The notes below the pieces were generated by a model that worked only from the letters and a program-made list of their open reading frames with translations, was not told the DNA's origin and did not search any database. This document shows positions 9,876 through 17,716 of a stretch of DNA of 64,000 nucleotides, piece by piece. Both the position numbers and the translations under genes were made by a program. This stretch comes from Peptacetobacter hiranonis (GTDB lineage: Bacteria; Bacillota; Clostridia; Peptostreptococcales; Peptostreptococcaceae), in assembly GCF_008151785.1 (NCBI RefSeq), contig NZ_CP036523.1:2034019-2098018 (forward strand). Reading direction: 5' to 3'. The stretch's first letter is position 1. Each line of letters opens with the position of its first letter.

Positions 9876-10855
9876 TATTTTGCCTCCTTCCCGAATACTC
9901 TATTTTTAACGAATTTATCTATTAAAGGAGCAAGACAGTTAACAAGTAATATTGAGTAAGATACACCTTCTGGATATCCACCATATAATCTTATAACTGA
10001 AGTGATTACACCTGCAAGAACTGCATATATAACCTGTCCTTTTTTAGTCATAGGAGATGTTGCGTAGTCTGTCAGCATGAAGAATCCTCCAAGCATTAAA
10101 CCACCAGCCATTAACTGATATATAGCGAACTGTAAGTTAAATCCACCTAAAAGGAAAGTTAAAACGAATACTGTTACTATATATGCTACTGGCATTACAT
10201 AACTTATAATTCCTTTATATATAAGATATACTCCACCTAATATAACTAGTAATGCACAAGTTTCACCTATACATCCACCAGTATTTCCAAGGAACATATC
10301 TGATAATGATATATTGTTTGAAGCTAATTCTGCTAAACCAGCTGGACCAGCTTTTAAGAAACTAAGTGGTGTTGCTGTAGATACAGCATCAAGATTAGCT
10401 GATGATACAAAGTTAACACCAGTTTTAGTCCATGCAGTCATAGCTACTGGGAATGATGCTAATAAGAATGCTCTAGCTGCTAAAGCAGGGTTGACAAAGT
10501 TGCATCCTAATCCACCAAATACCATTTTTACAACTACCATTGCAAATATTCCACCTAATAAACACATCCACCATGGAAGTGAAGCTGGAACGTTGAATGC
10601 TAATAATAAACCTGTTACAACAGCTGAAAAATCACCTATTGTACTTTTCTTTTTCATTATTTTACAGAATATGTGTTCTGATCCTACTGTACCAAGTATA
10701 CAGAAGAACATAGCACTTAAAGCATTAAGTCTGAAGTAGAATAGACCTGCAAGTGCTGCTGGAACAAGTGCTATAATAACTTGTTTCATTATATATGATG
10801 TATCTTCATTACTTCTTACATGAGGAGAAGATGATACTATCAATTTATTTTCCAT
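9875..10855 (-). CDS. rnfD: Rnf complex subunit RnfD (membrane, covalent FMN)
   Basis: RnfD is a polytopic membrane subunit (326 residues, about nine helices) in the ion path. The motif VSTATPLSF near 158-166 contains the Thr expected to carry a covalent FMN. NFVNPALAARAFL near 120-132 is typical for RnfD/NqrB. It sits 21 bp after rnfC and overlaps rnfG by one base. Confidence 0.97.
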   Translation of the reverse strand: MENKLIVSSSPHVRSNEDTSYIMKQVIIALVPAALAGLFYFRLNALSAMFFCILGTVGSEHIFCKIMKKKSTIGDFSAVVTGLLLAFNVPASLPWWMCLLGGIFAMVVVKMVFGGLGCNFVNPALAARAFLLASFPVAMTAWTKTGVNFVSSANLDAVSTATPLSFLKAGPAGLAELASNNISLSDMFLGNTGGCIGETCALLVILGGVYLIYKGIISYVMPVAYIVTVFVLTFLLGGFNLQFAIYQLMAGGLMLGGFFMLTDYATSPMTKKGQVIYAVLAGVITSVIRLYGGYPEGVSYSILLVNCLAPLIDKFVKNRVFGKEAK

Positions 10856-10876
10856 TGTTTTTCCTCCTGACTTTTA

Positions 10877-12220
10877 TTATTTTTTCTGTGCTGCCTGCTG
10901 TTTTCTTCTCTTAGCACCGATTTCTCTCTTAGCTGTTCTTATTGTCTGAACAAGAGGTCTTCTAGCTGGACATATGAATGAACATGAACCACATTCTATA
11001 CAATCCATAGCGTTGAATTCTTCGGCTTTGTCGAAATCATTTTTCATTGAATATGCACTTATTAATAATGGCTGTAAGAATGATGGACATACGTCTGTAC
11101 ATCTACCACATCTTATACAGTTCTGCATTTCTGGAGTTCTTGATTCTTCTTCTGTTAAAAGAAGTATACCTGAAGATCCCTTATTAGTTGAGATTTCTGT
11201 ATGCCACTGTGTGAATCCCATCATTGGTCCACCCATGATAACTTTACCAAGGTTAGTACCTTCTTTGTATCCACCACACTGGTCTATTATTTCATTTACT
11301 CTAGTACCTATTTTTGTTACTAAGTTTTTAGGTTCTGCTATACAAGGACCTGTTACAGTAGTTATTCTTTCTACTAAAGGCATACCTGTTGTTATAGCAT
11401 CTGCTATAGCAGCCGCTGTACCAACGTTGTCAACAACAGCTCCTGCAGCTATTGGAAGTCCACCTGATGGAACTTCTCTACCAGTACATGCATATATTAA
11501 CTGTTTTTCAGCACCCTGTGGGTATTTAACTTTTAATGTAACAACTTCTATTTCTGGGAAGTCTTTTGCTACATTCTGAACAGCTTCTATAGCATCTGGT
11601 TTGTTTTCTTCAATTCCTATAAATCCTTTGTTTACATCTAGAACTTTCATTAAAGCTCTACATCCTAAAACAACTTTTTCTGGCTGTTCTAGCATTAATC
11701 TGTGGTCAGCTGTTAAGTAAGGTTCACATTCTGCACCGTTAAGTATTACGAACTCTGCAGTTGATCCTGGAGGAGGACATACTTTAACGTGAGTTGGGAA
11801 TGTTGCACCACCCATACCAACTATACCGGCCTCTTTTATTATTTCTACTATTTCTTCTTTTGAAAGATCTTCTAACTTACCATGAGGTTTAACGCTTTCA
11901 TGAAGTTCTTCTTTAAAGTCATTTTCTATAACTATACACATACCTTTACCATTTGGTATTTCATGTGGTTCTATAGCTATAACTTTTCCTGATACAGAAG
12001 AATGTATGTTGGCAGAAACGAATCCACCAGCTTCAGCTATTTTCTGGCCTAGCTTAACTTCATCTCCTACTTCAACTATAGGTTTTGCCGGAGCACCTAT
12101 ATGCTGCTGAATAGGAATGTAAACCACTTTAGGAGCTTCAGCTCTTTCAATTGGCTTTTTGTTAGAGTACTCTTTTCCATGTGGAGGATGTATACCTCCC
12201 TTAAAAGTTAAGAGTTTCAT
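10877..12220 (-). CDS. rnfC: Rnf complex subunit RnfC (NADH-side Fe-S flavoprotein)
   Basis: RnfC is the peripheral subunit where NAD+ is reduced in the ferredoxin:NAD+ reaction that pumps Na+ or H+. The 447 residues show the N-terminal RnfC barrel (HPPHGKEYS near 11-19), the nucleotide-binding segment VGMGGATFPTHVK near 133-145, and two C-terminal [4Fe-4S] motifs, CIRCGRCTDVCP and CIECGSCSFICP, near 366 and 405. It is first in the operon. ATG 12220 is preceded by a GGGGG site. Confidence 0.97.
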   Translation of the reverse strand: MKLLTFKGGIHPPHGKEYSNKKPIERAEAPKVVYIPIQQHIGAPAKPIVEVGDEVKLGQKIAEAGGFVSANIHSSVSGKVIAIEPHEIPNGKGMCIVIENDFKEELHESVKPHGKLEDLSKEEIVEIIKEAGIVGMGGATFPTHVKVCPPPGSTAEFVILNGAECEPYLTADHRLMLEQPEKVVLGCRALMKVLDVNKGFIGIEENKPDAIEAVQNVAKDFPEIEVVTLKVKYPQGAEKQLIYACTGREVPSGGLPIAAGAVVDNVGTAAAIADAITTGMPLVERITTVTGPCIAEPKNLVTKIGTRVNEIIDQCGGYKEGTNLGKVIMGGPMMGFTQWHTEISTNKGSSGILLLTEEESRTPEMQNCIRCGRCTDVCPSFLQPLLISAYSMKNDFDKAEEFNAMDCIECGSCSFICPARRPLVQTIRTAKREIGAKRRKQQAAQKK

Positions 12221-12832
12221 TATTTTACCCCCTATCTATAATAAACAATTTTTCTATCATATATTAGTATACTATATATAATAAAAATACTTAAGTATTG
12301 TTAAAAAAATATCTCCAATTTTACTCACAAACTTTAGAAATCTACCTTAATTCAGGTATTTTCTCTTATTTAAAACATATACTTACTATAATTAAAGATA
12401 TATGTTTCTATATTTTTTTATTTTGTCATTCTATTTGTCTATTTTTCAACAATTGTATCTTGTATACATATGTATTTATAAAAACACATTAAAAATAGAC
12501 CTTTAAACAAGCCTTCATAAAAAAAGTATAGCTTAGCGTAAAATTTCAAGCTATTTATTTTATCCAACACCTTTTTAACTTCTATATTATAATTTATATT
12601 CAAAAATTTTTCAATTGTTTTCATACTTTATCGTCATTTTTTTATACTTTATGAATATTTCCTTTCATTTTTTAAATAATTTTGCAAACGTATTCACATT
12701 TGTATGTATATAATACACAAAACAATAATTTTTATAAAACAAGAAATTATAAAAATACATAAAAAAAGACATCATTACATTTTTTTGTATGATGCCCTTA
12801 TTTATATACTATATTTATTTTTTTCAAATCAA
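12221..12832. other. Long AT-rich intergenic region: rnf promoter area and no convincing gene
   Basis: About 610 bases. The part near 12221-12330 should hold the rnf promoter: TTAACA lies 17-18 bp before a TTATATATA stretch on the minus strand. A perfect 14-bp palindrome AATACTTAAGTATT is at 12286-12299, between those elements. The short open frames at 12298-12492 (+) and 12439-12624 (-) lack ribosome sites and have compositionally trivial products, so I do not call them. The rest is A/T-rich with no structure I can name apart from the terminator at 12761-12796. Confidence 0.5.
12761..12796 (-). terminator. Intrinsic terminator of the SH3/NlpC gene
   Basis: The minus strand has GGCATCA-TACA pairing with TGTAATGATGTC (one bulge), then TTTTTTT, starting about 35 bases after the stop codon at 12833. 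Confidence 0.75.
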
Positions 12833-14326
12833 TTAAACAAATCTTCTAGCTCCTAAAAGTACGTTTCCATAGTATCCATTTAATGAACTTACTTTTACTG
12901 AGCCTGGTTTTGACTGAGTTCCACTACAATGTATGAATTTATCTCCACCTATATATATACCGACATGGCTTACACCACTTCCACCAGTATTGAAGTATAG
13001 TAAATCCCCTTTTTTGTAGTTACCTTTTTCTACTGCAGTACCTGCTTGAGCTTGATCTCTTGAAACTCTTGGAATACTAATTCCTGCAGCATTTCTATAT
13101 ACCCACTGAGTATATCCTGAGCAGTCAAAGCTTGAAGGACCATTTCCGCCCCATTTATACGGAACTCCTAATAATGTGTATGCATAATCAACTATTTTAT
13201 CTCCTGTAGCAGAACTTTCTCCACTTCCAAAAGATCCATTGTTATTACTAGAGTTGTTATTTCCTGAACTAGTGTCATTACTACTTGCTCCACCGCTTAA
13301 AGGTTCATCTGTTGGAGTAACATAATCTCCGCTTACCCAACCTTCAACACCATTAGCTGTTTTAATCTTGTACCAGCCACTAGATTTTTCCTTAACTTCT
13401 ACAACACTTCCACCTGCTAGAGAACCAACTATAGCATTACTTGTTCCTGGTCCTTTTCTTATATTTAGACCTTTTGATATAGTTACCTTAACTCTTCCTG
13501 ATGCTGCTGTAGATTCATTGTTCTGTGGTGGTTTATTATTCTGAGATGATTCTGAGTTTGAAGTAGATTCATTTGTAGAGCTTACATACTGTCCACTTAC
13601 CCATCCAGTACTTCCATTAGGTAGAACAACTTTTACCCAACCACCAGATTTTTCTTTTGCCTGAACTACACTTCCTCCAGCTAAAGATCCAATTATTGAA
13701 TGATTTGTTCCTGGTCCTTTTCTTACATTTAGCCCACTAGATGTATTTACTTTTACATTTCCTGAAGTTGCTACAGAATCATTCTGTGATGATGAATTTT
13801 CCTGAGAACTAGTATTTCCTGAGTTAGTTGGTGTATTTACTAGATACTTACTACTAACCCATCCAATTTTTCCAGATTCTGTTTTTACTTTGCTCCATCC
13901 ATTATCTTTTTTTTCTATTATCTGAACTTTTTCAGAATTTTTTAAAGATGCTATTACACTTCCTGATGTAGAAGCTTCACTTCTTAAATTCAAACTAGAA
14001 TTTACTGAAACATAAGCTATATATCCTGCACTCTCAGAAGATGATGAGCTACTAGAATTTCCTCCAGAAGTACTTAGGTACTGCCCACTTACCCAAGCAG
14101 TTTTTCCAGAAGAATCTTTTATTTTAACCCATCCTTTTGATTTTTCAAGAATAGTTACCTTAGCCCCTTTATGAAGTACTCCCCGTTTACTATAACTTAT
14201 TCCTGGACCGCTTCTCATATTAAGAGTATCAGCCGTAACTGTAGCTGTTTCAAGTGCACTAGAATCAGCAGAAGACATCGCTAATGTAACCGCACTTATT
14301 CCTAGCGCTGCTATTGCTTTTTTCAT
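12833..14326 (-). CDS. Secreted peptidoglycan hydrolase: four SH3 domains plus NlpC/P60
   Basis: Likely a gamma-D-glutamyl-diamino-acid endopeptidase acting on the cell wall. A signal peptide (residues 1 to about 25, ending SSADSSA) is followed by four bacterial SH3 repeats at about 28-85, 105-165, 192-250 and 275-340, each with an NxRxGPG or NLRSEAS-type loop and a WVSxxY end. Ser/Asn-rich linkers join them. The NlpC/P60 domain occupies about 380-497, with the nucleophile in FDCSGYTQWV and the His in VSHVGIYIGG. ATG 14326 (second codon of the longest frame) is chosen because GGGGGTGG lies at the right distance. The repeats probably hold it on the wall. Confidence 0.93.
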   Translation of the reverse strand: MKKAIAALGISAVTLAMSSADSSALETATVTADTLNMRSGPGISYSKRGVLHKGAKVTILEKSKGWVKIKDSSGKTAWVSGQYLSTSGGNSSSSSSSESAGYIAYVSVNSSLNLRSEASTSGSVIASLKNSEKVQIIEKKDNGWSKVKTESGKIGWVSSKYLVNTPTNSGNTSSQENSSSQNDSVATSGNVKVNTSSGLNVRKGPGTNHSIIGSLAGGSVVQAKEKSGGWVKVVLPNGSTGWVSGQYVSSTNESTSNSESSQNNKPPQNNESTAASGRVKVTISKGLNIRKGPGTSNAIVGSLAGGSVVEVKEKSSGWYKIKTANGVEGWVSGDYVTPTDEPLSGGASSNDTSSGNNNSSNNNGSFGSGESSATGDKIVDYAYTLLGVPYKWGGNGPSSFDCSGYTQWVYRNAAGISIPRVSRDQAQAGTAVEKGNYKKGDLLYFNTGGSGVSHVGIYIGGDKFIHCSGTQSKPGSVKVSSLNGYYGNVLLGARRFV

Positions 14327-14431
14327 CAAACCACCCCCATATATAATATCTATTTAAAAGAATTTTCTATTATTTTTTATACCTATTTATAGAATATCTT
14401 ATTTTACCAAATAATGCAAAAGCTTTATTAA

Positions 14432-16555
14432 TTATTTTGAGGGAGTTACCATTTCTATACCTCTATACTGATCATAATCATTCATATAAGAGTTAGTTTT
14501 TAATCTTTTATTTACAATCATATAATTATCTTTTACACCTATACTTATAAATAATGCGTTATCTATGCAATATTTTTCTATATCAGCGTAAATCTTTTTA
14601 ATATCTTCTTCGCTAGTTGCTCCCTGTATTTTTGCTAATCTCTCGTTTAGTCCAGCATCATTAGGACATATAGCCTTCATAATTTCTGTTATATTAGGTA
14701 CACTAGATATCTGCCATCCTGTAACTGCTAAATCATATGATCTATTAGCTAATGATTTCTGCATACCAAGTGAATCTAAAAGAACAACCTCTGACTTAAT
14801 TCCAACAGTCTTTAAGTTCTCAGATATCATATTTGCAGACTTAACTCTTTCGCTATTTTCTCTATTAACAATTATTTTTAATGTTATAGAATTTATCATA
14901 GATTTTATTTCATTTTCTGTGTAATAAGGATTTTCCTCTTTTTTAGGCTTTTTATTGTTTTTATTATTAACATCACTTTTATTCTGAGTAGCATTATTAT
15001 TTTGAGTATTATTACTCTGATTATTATTAGCTGCATCATTATTTTGATTGTTTGTATTATTATTCTGGTTGTTATTAGTAGTTCTTACAAGATTTGTAGC
15101 TATAACTGAATCAGAGTTTTCATTTGCTATTTTTTCAAATTCTTCTTTATCTTCCTCTGTTGCATAAACAATGTCGCGAGTTTCTTCTCTAGTTTCTATA
15201 TTTCTAGCCTCTCCACCAGATTCTCCACCAGAACCTGCTGACTCGCCTCCTGAAGCTCCTCCACTAGAACCACCATTACTCTGTCCTCCTGAAGCTCCTC
15301 CACCAGCTTGTTCACCTGATCCCTGATTTGCATCAGCTCCACTATTAGAAGAACCACCTGTATTATTACTAGTTCCTCCTGTATTTCCAGAATTACTAGG
15401 CTTTTTAGATGGATTAACTTTATTGCTTCCTCCACTACCATTTACCTTATTGTTTGGTTTATTTGTAGCATTTACCTGTGTTTCTTGTATTTTATCTTTT
15501 TTATTAATTTTTATATCTTTCATATATTTTGCAGCATTTTCTGTACTATATTCCATATTTTTTATAGAACTTTCATAGTATCTAGATTTAGAATTTATAG
15601 GTATATTTACAGAGTGAATATTACCCATATATCCATTTTCTATTATAGTTTCCCTATTTATAGCTGAAACTATAGCTTTTCTAAAGTTGGCATTTGCTAA
15701 AAGTGGATTAGTTTGATTTATTAAAACAGCATCGTAATCTCTTCCTTCATACGACATAATATCAAACCGGTTATTTTGGAACCGGCTAAGATTATCAGAA
15801 TCAGCCTTAACCATATCGCTCTCTAACGCCTCAACAGTAGAAACAACTGCATCCTCATTTGGAACTATATTTACATTTATATTCATAGCACTCTTAGGAA
15901 CATCACCATAGTAATCTTTATTTACTTCTAAAGATATTCCTTCTCTATCTGAATAGCTTGCAATTTTATAGACACCATTACCTACTTTATTTGCATCAAC
16001 ATTATTTATATCTTTTCCAGAAAGCTGTACCTTGCTTATTATAGGGAATGTTAAATTTTCCTTAGCAAATGCAGCATTATTTTTAAATTTGATTGTAAGT
16101 TCCTTTTCTCCATTTACTGTTACATCTGATATATTCTGTACCATATAATTATATGGACTTGTCTTATTAGATCTTATTGATGATACTGTAAATGCAACAT
16201 CATCTGCAGTAATAGGATTTCCATCGTGCCATTTTGCATCTTTTAAAACTATATCCATCTGTTTACCATCTGGTGACATATTACTATTTTTAACTAACTT
16301 AGGTATAGCATTGTAGTTTTTATTAAGTTCAAAAAGCCCATCGTATACTAAGTTTAATACATTTAAAACACTTTCATCTGTGTTAGTAACTGGATTTATA
16401 GTGTTAGGTTTCTGTATTGCTAGCTGTATTTCCTTAGAATACGTACCTTTTGTATTGCTATTCTTTGCTTCTTTTTTATCACTTTTTAAAGCCGAACATC
16501 CCCCTACTGCAAGGGCTACGGCTAATATAACACTAATTATCTTAGTTTTTTTCAT
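14432..16555 (-). CDS. Peptide/oligopeptide-binding lipoprotein (SBP family 5) with low-complexity insert
   Basis: An extracytoplasmic solute-binding lipoprotein. The signal peptide ends in the lipobox VGGC, so Cys20 would be lipidated. Family-5 (OppA/DppA-like) sequence runs from about 45 to 350, including VLNLVYDGLFELN and VLKDAKWHDGNPITADDVAFT, and resumes at about 545-707. Between about 358 and 540 lies an insert very rich in Gly, Ser and Asn, with an acidic stretch in its middle. No permease or ATPase genes adjoin it; the next gene upstream is a lytic transglycosylase, and its ribosome site lies inside that gene. It may be an orphan receptor rather than part of a full transporter. Confidence 0.88.
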   Translation of the reverse strand: MKKTKIISVILAVALAVGGCSALKSDKKEAKNSNTKGTYSKEIQLAIQKPNTINPVTNTDESVLNVLNLVYDGLFELNKNYNAIPKLVKNSNMSPDGKQMDIVLKDAKWHDGNPITADDVAFTVSSIRSNKTSPYNYMVQNISDVTVNGEKELTIKFKNNAAFAKENLTFPIISKVQLSGKDINNVDANKVGNGVYKIASYSDREGISLEVNKDYYGDVPKSAMNINVNIVPNEDAVVSTVEALESDMVKADSDNLSRFQNNRFDIMSYEGRDYDAVLINQTNPLLANANFRKAIVSAINRETIIENGYMGNIHSVNIPINSKSRYYESSIKNMEYSTENAAKYMKDIKINKKDKIQETQVNATNKPNNKVNGSGGSNKVNPSKKPSNSGNTGGTSNNTGGSSNSGADANQGSGEQAGGGASGGQSNGGSSGGASGGESAGSGGESGGEARNIETREETRDIVYATEEDKEEFEKIANENSDSVIATNLVRTTNNNQNNNTNNQNNDAANNNQSNNTQNNNATQNKSDVNNKNNKKPKKEENPYYTENEIKSMINSITLKIIVNRENSERVKSANMISENLKTVGIKSEVVLLDSLGMQKSLANRSYDLAVTGWQISSVPNITEIMKAICPNDAGLNERLAKIQGATSEEDIKKIYADIEKYCIDNALFISIGVKDNYMIVNKRLKTNSYMNDYDQYRGIEMVTPSK

Positions 16556-17116
16556 TTATTTTGCTTCCTTCCCGCAGTATATTTTTTTATACATTGAATA
16601 ATTATTATTTACCTTATCCACGTATTTTAATGTTTCTTCAAAAGGAATGTCATGAAGATTTACTCCATCCTTACTATATTCCTCATCTTCTAGCCATTTT
16701 CGAACATTTCCTGATCCACCATTATAGGCTGCTATGACTAAATCTCTCTTGCCAAACTCTTTATAAAGTCTAGCTAAATACCAACATCCTGCCTTTATAT
16801 TTGTTTCAGGCTCAAATATCTTTTTACTATCTATTCCAATTTCTTTTTCCGCCCATTTAGCTGTAGTGTCACTTATTTGCATAAGCCCTTTAGCTCCTTT
16901 ATGTGACTGTGCATCTGGAATAAATTTACTCTCAGCCTTTATAACACTATATACTAAATATTCATCTATATTGTACTCTTTTGAATACTTTTGAACGTAT
17001 TCACTGTATCTTCTAGGATAAAACATTTCTTCAATCGATTTAAAATTAAATCCAATAAAAATTATTGAGAATAAAATCAAAACTAAAATCACTTTTATGC
17101 TGCTTTTATTTTTCAA
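16556..17116 (-). CDS. Membrane-anchored lytic transglycosylase (SLT domain)
   Basis: Cleaves the glycan strand of peptidoglycan with 1,6-anhydro formation. One N-terminal hydrophobic segment (about 7-24) is followed by an SLT domain: VIKAESKFIPDAQSHKGAKG holds the catalytic Glu (about 62), then LMQI and AYNGGSGNVRKW near 128-139. It has 186 residues and starts at TTG 17116 after GAGGAAA. Its start overlaps the end of coaE by 11 bases, and its stop abuts the next start. Confidence 0.93.
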   Translation of the reverse strand: MKNKSSIKVILVLILFSIIFIGFNFKSIEEMFYPRRYSEYVQKYSKEYNIDEYLVYSVIKAESKFIPDAQSHKGAKGLMQISDTTAKWAEKEIGIDSKKIFEPETNIKAGCWYLARLYKEFGKRDLVIAAYNGGSGNVRKWLEDEEYSKDGVNLHDIPFEETLKYVDKVNNNYSMYKKIYCGKEAK

Positions 17117-17708
17117 TTTTTTCCTCTAGCTTTCTAATCAACTCATCTGCTTCTTCAGCTAGCTGATCTAAAGTTCCTGAATTATCTACAACAAATTCAG
17201 CATATTTTACCTTTTCTTCTTGAGGCATCTGTGATTTTATTCTACCCATAGCATCTTCTTCACTGCAATTATCTCTAAGAATAACCCTCTGTAACTGGAC
17301 AGGCTCAGAGCAAGTAACAACTATTATAGTATCTAACATGCTCATAAATCCTGCTTCTAGTAGAAGTGCAGCATCGATTACAGCCATTTTTTCTCCTCTT
17401 TTTTCATATTCATCAAGATCTTCATTTATCATTCTTCTTATAACTGGATGAGTTAGACTATTTAATTTTTCTAGTTTATCATCATCACTAAAAACTATTT
17501 TTCCAAGATTTTTCCTATTTAGAGTACCATCTTTATTAATTACCGAATTACCAAAGGCATCTTCAATAGCCTTTAGTAATTCTTTATCTTCATATATTTC
17601 TCGTCCTTTTATATCAGCATCGATTATAGGTATATTGTATTTTTTCAATATATTAGAAAGACTACTTTTACCACAACCTATGCTTCCTGTAAGTCCTATT
17701 CTTAACAT
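17106..17708 (-). CDS. coaE: Dephospho-CoA kinase
   Basis: Phosphorylates dephospho-CoA, the last step of coenzyme A synthesis. ATG 17708 gives MLRIGLTGSIGCGKSS, with the P-loop GSIGCGKS placed as in the family. A longer frame to 17735 would run back into polA and is less likely. The DA-rich lid VIDAALLLEAGF is near 95-105. It has 200 residues and lies 8 bp after polA, as in many Firmicutes. Confidence 0.95.
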   Translation of the reverse strand: MLRIGLTGSIGCGKSSLSNILKKYNIPIIDADIKGREIYEDKELLKAIEDAFGNSVINKDGTLNRKNLGKIVFSDDDKLEKLNSLTHPVIRRMINEDLDEYEKRGEKMAVIDAALLLEAGFMSMLDTIIVVTCSEPVQLQRVILRDNCSEEDAMGRIKSQMPQEEKVKYAEFVVDNSGTLDQLAEEADELIRKLEEKIEK

Positions 17709-17716
17709 ATTATCAC

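Noticed and set aside
12298-12624. Two short open frames (64 and 61 codons) on opposite strands
   Set aside because: No Shine-Dalgarno site before either start; composition is what AT-rich DNA gives by chance.
13200-14300. Repeated segments in the SH3/NlpC gene as DNA repeats or CRISPR
   Set aside because: They are diverged protein-domain repeats (SH3), not exact DNA repeats with spacers.
15196-15441. Open frame with a Val/Glu/Leu-rich repeat on the minus strand
   Set aside because: It is a frame shadow of the Gly/Ser-rich insert in the binding-protein gene.
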